From positions 148,501-212,500 of the forward strand of contig CALSEQ010000041.1 in the NCBI GenBank assembly GCA_943735955.1: 64,000 bases of DNA, in the 5' to 3' direction. A program made the position numbers and the translations under genes. Positions within the stretch are counted from its first letter, which is position 1. Each line of letters starts with the position of its first letter. This document shows positions 53,101 through 64,000 of this stretch, piece after piece. Source of the stretch: Piscicola geometra (Eukaryota; Annelida; Clitellata; Hirudinida; Piscicolidae). A model generated the notes under the pieces. That model worked only from the letters and a program-made list of their open reading frames with translations, was not told the DNA's origin and made no database searches.

Positions 53101-56100
53101 TATAAGCACTCAATTACATTTCAATGGGTATAAGCACTCAATTACATTTCAATGGGTATAAGCACTCAATTACATTTCAATGGGTATAAGCACTCAATTA
53201 CATTTCAATGGGTATAAGCACTCAATTACATTTCAATGGGTATAAGCACTCAATTACATTTCAATGGGTATAAGCACTCAATTACATTTCAATGGGTATA
53301 AGCACTCAATTACATTTCAATGGGTATAAGCACTCAATTACATTTCAATGGGTATAAGCACTCAATTACATTTCAATGGGTATAAGCACTCAATTACATT
53401 TCAATGGGTATAAGCACTCAATTACATTTCAATGGGTATAAGCACTCAATTACATTTCAACTGGTATAAGCACTCAATTACATTTCAACTGGTATAAGCA
53501 CTCAATTACATTTTAATGGGTATAAGCACTCAATTACATTTCAATGGGTATAAGCACTCAATTACATTTTAATGGGTATAAGCACTCAATTACATTTCAA
53601 CTGGTATAAGCACTCAATTACATTTCAATTGGTATAAGCACTCAATTACATTTTAACTGGTATAAGCACTCAATTACATTTTAATGGGTATAAGCACTCA
53701 ATTACATTTCAATGGGTATAAGCACTCAATTACATTTCAACTGGTATAAGCACTCAATTACATTTTAATGGGTATAAGCACTCAATTACATTTCAACTTG
53801 GTATAAGCACTCAATTACATTTCAATGGGTATAAGCACTCAATTACATTTCAATGGGTATAAGCACTCAATTACATTTCAATGGGTATAAGCACTCAATT
53901 ACATTTCAATGGGTATAAGCACTCAATTACATTTCAACTTGGTATAAGCACTCAATTACATTTCAACTGGTATAAGCACTCAATTACATTTCAATGGGTA
54001 TAAGCACTCAATTACATTTCAATGGGTATAAGCACTCAATTACATTTTAATGGGTATAAGCACTCAATTACATTTCAACTGGTATAAGCACTCAATTACA
54101 TTTCAACTGGTATAAGCACTCAATTACATTTCAATGGGTATAAGCACTCAATTACATTTCAATTGGTATAAGCACTCAATTACATTTCAATGGGTATAAG
54201 CACTCAATTACATTTTAATGGGTATAAGCACTCAATTACATTTCAACTGGTATAAGCACTCAATTACATTTCAACTGGTATAAGCACTCAATTACATTTC
54301 AATGGGTATAAGCACTCAATTACATTTCAATGGGTATAAGCACTCAATTACATTTCAATGGGTATAAGCACTCAATTACATTTCAATGGGTATAAGCACT
54401 CAATTACATTTCAACTGGTATAAGCACTCAATTACATTTCAATGGGTATAAGCACTCAATTACATTTCAATGGGTATAAGCACTCAATTACATTTCAACT
54501 GGTATAAGCACTCAATTACATTTCAATGGGTATAAGCACTCAATTACATTTCAATGGGTATAAGCACTCAATTACATTTCAATGGGTATAAGCACTCAAT
54601 TACATTTCAACTTGGTATAAGCACTCAATTACATTTCAATGGGTATAAGCACTCAATTACATTTCAACTTGGTATAAGCACTCAATTACATTTCAACTGG
54701 TATAAGCACTCAATTACATTTCAATGGGTATAAGCACTCAATTACATTTCAATGGGTATAAGCACTCAATTACATTTCAATGGGTATAAGCACTCAATTA
54801 CATTTCAATGGGTATAAGCACTCAATTACATTTCAATGGGTATAAGCACTCAATTACATTTTAATGGGTATAAGCACTCAATTACATTTTAACTGGTATA
54901 AGCACTCAATTACATTTCAATGGGTATAAGCACTCAATTACATTTCAATGGGTATAAGCACTCAATTACATTTCAATGGGTATAAGCACTCAATTACATT
55001 TCAATGGGTATAAGCACTCAATTACATTTCAATGGGTATAAGCACTCAATTACATTTCAATGGGTATAAGCACTCAATTACATTTCAATGGGTATAAGCA
55101 CTCAATTACATTTCAACTGGTATAAGCACTCAATTACATTTCAACTGGTATAAGCACTCAATTACATTTTAACTGGTATAAGCACTCAATTACATTTCAA
55201 CTGGTATAAGCACTCAATTACATTTCAACTGGTATAAGCACTCAATTACATTTCAATGGGTATAAGCACTCAATTACATTTCAACTGGTATAAGCACTCA
55301 ATTACATTTCAATGGGTATAAGCACTCAATTACATTTCAATGGGTATAAGCACTCAATTACATTTCAACTTGGTATAAGCACTCAATTACATTTCAATGG
55401 GTATAAGCACTCAATTACATTTCAACTGGTATAAGCACTCAATTACATTTCAACTGGTATAAGCACTCAATTACATTTCAATGGGTATAAGCACTCAATT
55501 ACATTTCAATGGGTATAAGCACTCAATTACATTTCAACTGGTATAAGCACTCAATTACATTTCAACTGGTATAAGCACTCAATTACATTTCAATGGGTAT
55601 AAGCACTCAATTACATTTCAATGGGTATAAGCACTCAATTACATTTCAATGGGTATAAGCACTCAATTACATTTCAATGGGTATAAGCACTCAATTACAT
55701 TTCAACTGGTATAAGCACTCAATTACATTTCAATGGGTATAAGCACTCAATTACATTTCAATGGGTATAAGCACTCAATTACATTTCAATGGGTATAAGC
55801 ACTCAATTACATTTCAATGGGTATAAGCACTCAATTACATTTCAATGGGTATAAGCACTCAATTACATTTCAATGGGTATAAGCACTCAATTACATTTTA
55901 ATTGGTATAAGCACTCAATTACATTTCAATGGGTATAAGCACTCAATTACATTTTAATGGGTATAAGCACTCAATTACATTTCAATTGGTATAAGCACTC
56001 AATTACATTTCAACTTGGTATAAGCACTCAATTACATTTCAACTGGTATAAGCACTCAATTACATTTCAATGGGTATAAGCACTCAATTACATTTCAATG

Positions 56101-59100
56101 GGTATAAGCACTCAATTACATTTCAATGGGTATAAGCACTCAATTACATTTCAATGGGTATAAGCACTCAATTACATTTCAATGGGTATAAGCACTCAAT
56201 TACATTTCAATGGGTATAAGCACTCAATTACATTTCAATGGGTATAAGCACTCAATTACATTTCAACTGGTATAAGCACTCAATTACATTTCAATGGGTA
56301 TAAGCACTCAATTACATTTCAACTGGTATAAGCACTCAATTACATTTCAATGGGTATAAGCACTCAATTACATTTCAATGGGTATAAGCACTCAATTACA
56401 TTTCAATGGGTATAAGCACTCAATTACATTTCAATGGGTATAAGCACTCAATTACATTTCAACTGGTATAAGCACTCAATTACATTTCAATGGGTATAAG
56501 CACTCAATTACATTTCAATGGGTATAAGCACTCAATTACATTTCAACTGGTATAAGCACTCAATTACATTTCAATGGGTATAAGCACTCAATTACATTTC
56601 AATGGGTATAAGCACTCAATTACATTTCAATGGGTATAAGCACTCAATTACATTTCAATGGGTATAAGCACTCAATTACATTTCAACTTGGTATAAGCAC
56701 TCAATTACATTTTAACTGGTATAAGCACTCAATTACATTTCAACTGGTATAAGCACTCAATTACATTTCAATGGGTATAAGCACTCAATTACATTTCAAT
56801 GGGTATAAGCACTCAATTACATTTCAATGGGTATAAGCACTCAATTACATTTCAACTGGTATAAGCACTCAATTACATTTCAATGGGTATAAGCACTCAA
56901 TTACATTTCAATGGGTATAAGCACTCAATTACATTTCAATGGGTATAAGCACTCACTTACATTTCAATGGGTATAAGCACTCAATTACATTTCAATGGGT
57001 ATAAGCACTCAATTACATTTCAATGGGTATAAGCACTCAATTACATTTCAATTGGTATAAGCACTCAATTACATTTCAATGGGTATAAGCACTCAATTAC
57101 ATTTCAACTGGTATAAGCACTCAATTACATTTCAATGGGTATAAGCACTCAATTACATTTCAATGGGTATAAGCACTCAATTACATTTCAACTGGTATAA
57201 GCACTCAATTACATTTCAATGGGTATAAGCACTCAATTACATTTCAACTTGGTATAAGCACTCAATTACATTTCAATGGGTATAAGCACTCAATTACATT
57301 TCAACTGGTATAAGCACTCACTTACATTTCAATTGGTATAAGCACTCAATTACATTTCAATTGGTATAAGCACTCAATTACATTTCAATGGGTATAAGCA
57401 CTCAATTACATTTCAATGGGTATAAGCACTCAATTACATTTCAATGGGTATAAGCACTCAATTACATTTCAACTGGTATAAGCACTCAATTACATTTCAA
57501 TGGGTATAAGCACTCAATTACATTTCAACTGGTATAAGCACTCAATTACATTTCAATGGGTATAAGCACTCAATTACATTTCAATTGGTATAAGCACTCA
57601 ATTACATTTCAATTGGTATAAGCACTCAATTACATTTCAATGGGTATAAGCACTCAATTACATTTTAATGGGTATAAGCACTCAATTACATTTCAATGGG
57701 TATAAGCACTCAATTACATTTCAACTGGTATAAGCACTCAATTACATTTCAATGGGTATAAGCACTCAATTACATTTCAACTGGTATAAGCACTCAATTA
57801 CATTTCAATGGGTATAAGCACTCAATTACATTTCAACTGGTATAAGCACTCAATTACATTTCAATGGGTATAAGCACTCAATTACATTTTAATGGGTATA
57901 AGCACTCAATTACATTTCAACTGGTATAAGCACTCAATTACATTTCAATGGGTATAAGCACTCAATTACATTTCAACTGGTATAAGCACTCAATTACATT
58001 TCAATGGGTATAAGCACTCAATTACATTTTAATGGGTATAAGCACTCAATTACATTTCAACTGGTATAAGCACTCAATTACATTTCAATGGGTATAAGCA
58101 CTCAATTACATTTCAATGGGTATAAGCACTCAATTACATTTCAACTGGTATAAGCACTCAATTACATTTCAATGGGTATAAGCACTCAATTACATTTCAA
58201 TGGGTATAAGCACTCAATTACATTTCAATGGGTATAAGCACTCAATTACATTTCAATGGGTATAAGCACTCAATTACATTTCAATGGGTATAAGCACTCA
58301 ATTACATTTCAATGGGTATAAGCACTCAATTACATTTCAATGGGTATAAGCACTCAATTACATTTCAACTGGTATAAGCACTCAATTACATTTTAATGGG
58401 TATAAGCACTCAATTACATTTCAATGGGTATAAGCACTCAATTACATTTTAATGGGTATAAGCACTCAATTACATTTCAACTGGTATAAGCACTCAATTA
58501 CATTTCAATTGGTATAAGCACTCAATTACATTTTAATGGGTATAAGCACTCAATTACATTTCAATGGGTATAAGCACTCAATTACATTTCAATGGGTATA
58601 AGCACTCAATTACATTTCAATGGGTATAAGCACTCAATTACATTTCAACTTGGTATAAGCACTCAATTACATTTCAACTGGTATAAGCACTCAATTACAT
58701 TTCAATTGGTATAAGCACTCAATTACATTTCAATGGGTATAAGCACTCAATTACATTTCAACTGGTATAAGCACTCAATTACATTTTAATTGGTATAAGC
58801 ACTCAATTACATTTCAATGGGTATAAGCACTCAATTACATTTCAATGGGTATAAGCACTCAATTACATTTCAACTTGGTATAAGCACTCAATTACATTTC
58901 AACTGGTATAAGCACTCAATTACATTTCAATTGGTATAAGCACTCAATTACATTTTAACTGGTATAAGCACTCAATTACATTTCAATTGGTATAAGCACT
59001 CAATTACATTTCAACTGGTATAAGCACTCAATTACATTTCAATGGGTATAAGCACTCAATTACATTTCAACTTGGTATAAGCACTCAATTACATTTCAAT

Positions 59101-60800
59101 TGGTATAAGCACTCAATTACATTTCAACTGGTATAAGCACTCAATTACATTTCAACTGGTATAAGCACTCAATTACATTTCAATGGGTATAAGCACTCAA
59201 TTACATTTCAATGGGTATAAGCACTCAATTACATTTCAATGGGTATAAGCACTCAATTACATTTCAATGGGTATAAGCACTCAATTACATTTCAACTTGG
59301 TATAAGCACTCAATTACATTTCAACTGGTATAAGCACTCAATTACATTTCAATGGGTATAAGCACTCAATTACATTTCAATGGGTATAAGCACTCAATTA
59401 CATTTCAATGGGTATAAGCACTCAATTACATTTCAACTGGTATAAGCACTCAATTACATTTTAATGGGTATAAGCACTCAATTACATTTCAATGGGTATA
59501 AGCACTCAATTACATTTCAATTGGTATAAGCACTCAATTACATTTCAACTTGGTATAAGCACTCAATTACATTTTAATGGGTATAAGCACTCAATTACAT
59601 TTCAATGGGTATAAGCACTCAATTACATTTCAATGGGTATAAGCACTCAATTACATTTCAACTGGTATAAGCACTCAATTACATTTCAATGGGTATAAGC
59701 ACTCAATTACATTTCAATGGGTATAAGCACTCAATTACATTTCAACTGGTATAAGCACTCAATTACATTTCAACTGGTATAAGCACTCAATTACATTTCA
59801 ATGGGTATAAGCACTCAATTACATTTCAATGGGTATAAGCACTCAATTACATTTCAATGGGTATAAGCACTCAATTACATTTCAACTTGGTATAAGCACT
59901 CAATTACATTTCAACTGGTATAAGCACTCAATTACATTTCAATGGGTATAAGCACTCAATTACATTTCAATGGGTATAAGCACTCAATTACATTTCAACT
60001 TGGTATAAGCACTCAATTACATTTCAACTGGTATAAGCACTCAATTACATTTCAATGGGTATAAGCACTCAATTACATTTCAATGGGTATAAGCACTCAA
60101 TTACATTTCAATTGGTATAAGCACTCAATTACATTTCAACTTGGTATAAGCACTCAATTACATTTTAATGGGTATAAGCACTCAATTACATTTCAATGGG
60201 TATAAGCACTCAATTACATTTCAATGGGTATAAGCACTCAATTACATTTCAACTGGTATAAGCACTCAATTACATTTCAATGGGTATAAGCACTCAATTA
60301 CATTTCAATGGGTATAAGCACTCAATTACATTTCAATGGGTATAAGCACTCAATTACATTTCAATGGGTATAAGCACTCAATTACATTTCAACTGGTATA
60401 AGCACTCAATTACATTTCAACTGGTATAAGCACTCAATTACATTTCAATGGGTATAAGCACTCAATTACATTTCAACTTGGTATAAGCACTCAATTACAT
60501 TTCAATGGGTATAAGCACTCAATTACATTTCAATGGGTATAAGCACTCAATTACATTTCAATGGGTATAAGCACTCAATTACATTTCAATGGGTATAAGC
60601 ACTCAATTACATTTCAATTGGTATAAGCACTCAATTACATTTCAATGGGTATAAGCACTCAATTACATTTCAATGGGTATAAGCACTCAATTACATTTCA
60701 ATGGGTATAAGCACTCAATTACATTTCAACTTGGTATAAGCACTCAATTACATTTCAATGGGTATAAGCACTCAATTACATTTCAACTGGTATAAGCACT
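35200..60800. repeat. Super-block copy 2, containing an extra 5,807-bp duplication
   Basis: This stretch repeats the linker barcode of 15.2-34.9 kb. It is longer mainly because 37.16-42.7 kb is duplicated internally. It lacks the 1,120-bp tandem unit and an extra 112 bp present in copy 1, and differs by further gains or losses of whole monomers (for example 11 monomers between 25.8 and 26.8 kb against 52.9 and 53.6 kb). Confidence 0.7.
37160..48520. repeat. 5,807-bp tandem duplication inside super-block copy 2
   Basis: Exact offset 5,807 holds at every anchor checked: 37440 with 43247, 37749 with 43556, 39084 with 44891, 39657 with 45464, 40818 with 46625, 41238 with 47045 and 42489 with 48296. 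No net indel across more than 5 kb means this copy event is recent, or that the two copies are kept identical. The match starts near 37,160/42,967 and ends near 42,700/48,510. Confidence 0.85.
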
Positions 60801-63800
60801 CAATTACATTTCAATGGGTATAAGCACTCAATTACATTTCAACTGGTATAAGCACTCAATTACATTTCAATGGGTATAAGCACTCAATTACATTTCAATG
60901 GGTATAAGCACTCAATTACATTTCAATTGGTATAAGCACTCAATTACATTTCAATGGGTATAAGCACTCAATTACATTTCAATGGGTATAAGCACTCAAT
61001 TACATTTTAATGGGTATAAGCACTCAATTACATTTCAATTGGTATAAGCACTCAATTACATTTCAATGGGTATAAGCACTCAATTACATTTCAATGGGTA
61101 TAAGCACTCAATTAAATTTCAATGGGTATAAGCACTCAATTACATTTCAACTGGTATAAGCACTCAATTACATTTCAATGGGTATAAGCACTCAATTACA
61201 TTTCAATGGGTATAAGCACTCAATTACATTTTAACTGGTATAAGCACTCAATTACATTTCAATGGGTATAAGCACTCAATTACATTTCAATGGGTATAAG
61301 CACTCAATTACATTTCAACTGGTATAAGCACTCAATTACATTTCAATGGGTATAAGCACTCAATTACATTTCAATTGGTATAAGCACTCAATTACATTTC
61401 AACTGGTATAAGCACTCAATTACATTTCAATGGGTATAAGCACTCAATTACATTTCAATGGGTATAAGCACTCAATTACATTTCAACTGGTATAAGCACT
61501 CAATTACATTTCAATTGGTATAAGCACTCAATTACATTTCAATGGGTATAAGCACTCAATTACATTTCAATGGGTATAAGCACTCAATTACATTTCAATG
61601 GGTATAAGCACTCAATTACATTTCAATTGGTATAAGCACTCAATTACATTTCAACTTGGTATAAGCACTCAATTACATTTTAATGGGTATAAGCACTCAA
61701 TTACATTTCAATGGGTATAAGCACTCAATTACATTTCAATGGGTATAAGCACTCAATTACATTTCAATGGGTATAAGCACTCAATTACATTTTAATGGGT
61801 ATAAGCACTCAATTACATTTCAATGGGTATAAGCACTCAATTACATTTCAATGGGTATAAGCACTCAATTACATTTCAATGGGTATAAGCACTCAATTAC
61901 ATTTCAATGGGTATAAGCACTCAATTACATTTCAATGGGTATAAGCACTCAATTACATTTCAATGGGTATAAGCACTCAATTACATTTCAATGGGTATAA
62001 GCACTCAATTACATTTCAATGGGTATAAGCACTCAATTACATTTCAATGGGTATAAGCACTCAATTACATTTCAATGGGTATAAGCACTCAATTACATTT
62101 CAATGGGTATAAGCACTCAATTACATTTCAACTGGTATAAGCACTCAATTACATTTCAATGGGTATAAGCACTCAATTACATTTCAATGGGTATAAGCAC
62201 TCAATTACATTTCAATGGGTATAAGCACTCAATTACATTTCAATGGGTATAAGCACTCAATTACATTTCAACTGGTATAAGCACTCAATTACATTTCAAC
62301 TGGTATAAGCACTCAATTACATTTCAATGGGTATAAGCACTCAATTACATTTCAACTTGGTATAAGCACTCAATTACATTTCAATGGGTATAAGCACTCA
62401 ATTACATTTCAATGGGTATAAGCACTCAATTACATTTCAATGGGTATAAGCACTCAATTACATTTCAATGGGTATAAGCACTCAATTACATTTCAATTGG
62501 TATAAGCACTCAATTACATTTCAATGGGTATAAGCACTCAATTACATTTCAATTGGTATAAGCACTCAATTACATTTCAATGGGTATAAGCACTCAATTA
62601 CATTTCAACTTGGTATAAGCACTCAATTACATTTCAATTGGTATAAGCACTCAATTACATTTCAATGGGTATAAGCACTCAATTACATTTCAATGGGTAT
62701 AAGCACTCAATTACATTTCAATGGGTATAAGCACTCAATTACATTTCAATGGGTATAAGCACTCAATTACATTTCAACTGGTATAAGCACTCAATTACAT
62801 TTCAATGGGTATAAGCACTCAATTACATTTCAATGGGTATAAGCACTCAATTACATTTCAATGGGTATAAGCACTCAATTACATTTCAATGGGTATAAGC
62901 ACTCAATTACATTTCAATTGGTATAAGCACTCAATTACATTTCAATGGGTATAAGCACTCAATTACATTTCAACTTGGTATAAGCACTCAATTACATTTC
63001 AATGGGTATAAGCACTCAATTACATTTCAATTGGTATAAGCACTCAATTACATTTCAATGGGTATAAGCACTCAATTACATTTCAACTTGGTATAAGCAC
63101 TCAATTACATTTCAATTGGTATAAGCACTCAATTACATTTCAATGGGTATAAGCACTCAATTACATTTCAATGGGTATAAGCACTCAATTACATTTCAAT
63201 GGGTATAAGCACTCAATTACATTTCAATGGGTATAAGCACTCAATTACATTTCAATGGGTATAAGCACTCAATTACATTTCAATGGGTATAAGCACTCAA
63301 TTACATTTCAATGGGTATAAGCACTCAATTACATTTCAATGGGTATAAGCACTCAATTACATTTCAATGGGTATAAGCACTCAATTACATTTCAATGGGT
63401 ATAAGCACTCAATTACATTTCAATGGGTATAAGCACTCAATTACATTTCAATTGGTATAAGCACTCAATTACATTTCAATGGGTATAAGCACTCAATTAC
63501 ATTTCAATGGGTATAAGCACTCAATTACATTTCAATGGGTATAAGCACTCAATTACATTTCAATGGGTATAAGCACTCAATTACATTTCAATGGGTATAA
63601 GCACTCAATTACATTTCAATGGGTATAAGCACTCAATTACATTTCAATGGGTATAAGCACTCAATTACATTTCAATGGGTATAAGCACTCAATTACATTT
63701 CAATGGGTATAAGCACTCAATTACATTTCAATGGGTATAAGCACTCAATTACATTTCAATGGGTATAAGCACTCAATTACATTTCAATGGGTATAAGCAC

Positions 63801-64000
63801 TCAATTACATTTCAATGGGTATAAGCACTCAATTACATTTCAATGGGTATAAGCACTCAATTACATTTCAATTGGTATAAGCACTCAATTACATTTCAAT
63901 GGGTATAAGCACTCAATTACATTTCAATGGGTATAAGCACTCAATTACATTTCAATGGGTATAAGCACTCAATTACATTTCAATGGGTATAAGCACTCAA

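Larger units (their letters stand above)
4655..61115. other. Rare single-base monomer variants
   Basis: Private changes seen once each are at about 4655 (TATAAG to TGTAAG), 8474 (TATAGG), 9116 (GTAAAAG), 12935 (TATATG), 47134 (TAATCAC) and 61115 (ATTAAATTT). Shared changes are TATAAACAC (9 sites), CACCCAATT (6 sites) and CACTCACTT (8 sites). Their scarcity shows strong homogenisation, and the shared ones serve as markers of segmental duplication. The count is by eye and may be incomplete. Confidence 0.8.
3389..64000. repeat. Giant 28-bp satellite array, about 2,160 copies, runs off the right edge
   Basis: Every monomer has the core GGTATAAGCACTCAATTACA followed by TTT, then C (common) or T (less common), then AA and a variable linker that ends in the GG of the next core. 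Linker states are TGGG, CTGG, TTGG (all 28 bp) and CTTGG (29 bp). GC is about 32% and the monomer contains no CpG. The TTGG state creates a CAATTG hexamer. Since 28 is not a multiple of 3 and the core holds TAA (plus) and TGA/TAA (minus), no frame stays open. There are no spacers, no inserted genes and no transposons anywhere in 60.6 kb. Apart from the linker and C/T switch, I noticed only about 30 base differences. The array is oriented uniformly; I saw no inverted segment. The function is unknown; a heterochromatic or structural satellite is the default reading. Confidence 0.98.

Noticed and set aside
3389..64000. CRISPR array reading of the regular 28-bp repeats
   Set aside because: There are no unique spacers: repeats are directly head to tail with only 3-5 variable bases, and no cas-like genes occur. 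The surrounding DNA is eukaryotic.
3389..64000. Telomeric or subtelomeric repeat
   Set aside because: GGGTATAAG is superficially telomere-like, but the unit is 28 bp, lacks G-runs beyond GGG and does not match TTAGGG-type or known variant telomere repeats.
3389..64000. Coding repeat protein in the array
   Set aside because: Twenty-eight is not a multiple of three, so each frame cycles through all registers and meets TAA or TGA within three monomers on both strands.

Overview
The window has two very unequal parts. Positions 1-3,388 are complex, moderately GC-rich eukaryotic sequence. Positions 3,389-64,000, about 60.6 kb or 95% of the window, are a single uninterrupted tandem satellite with a 28-bp monomer, and the array runs off the right edge. 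There is no prokaryotic gene organisation, ribosome-binding-site pattern, rRNA or CRISPR array. Introns with GT-AG borders, trinucleotide runs coding for Asn/Ser/Thr/Gln tracts, tRNA-derived SINE-like pieces and minisatellites point to an animal genome, probably an invertebrate. I could not place the lineage further.

Left part: I read one multi-exon gene on the minus strand, with its 5' side toward the satellite. Six candidate exons run from high to low coordinates: about 3212-2953, 2666-2434, 1926-1710, 1419(or 1452)-1356, 1158 to about 983 (or 946), and 442-211. The three best-defined consecutive junctions agree in codon phase (2, then 0, then 1), which is hard to get by chance. The predicted protein is rich in Ser, Asn, Thr and charged residues and looks like a disordered nuclear or regulatory protein; I cannot name it. 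The introns hold a tRNA-derived SINE-like element with two perfect hairpins (about 620-812), a second degenerate tRNA-like element (about 2130-2275), a four-copy 36-bp minisatellite (1541-1684) and simple repeats. Because the most upstream exon begins at a splice acceptor, the coding sequence must continue upstream, so the giant array is probably inside an intron of this gene or directly in its 5' flank.

Right part: the satellite has roughly 2,160 monomers. A fixed core is followed by a variable linker with four main states (TGGG, CTGG, TTGG and the 29-bp form CTTGG) and a C/T switch just before it. Other point differences are very rare; I noticed about 30 in 60 kb. The order of linker states acts as a barcode that exposes nested higher-order structure: a tandem super-duplication of about 20 kb (15.2-34.9 kb against 35.2-60.8 kb), a 5,807-bp tandem duplication inside its second copy, a 1,120-bp (40-monomer) tandem duplication found only in the first copy, a 591-bp tandem duplication present in both copies, 420-bp and 140-bp sub-patterns, and an older family of cassettes at offsets of about 6.06 and 7.55 kb. 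These allow a relative order of events to be inferred. All of this was read by eye; no dot-plot or alignment was run.
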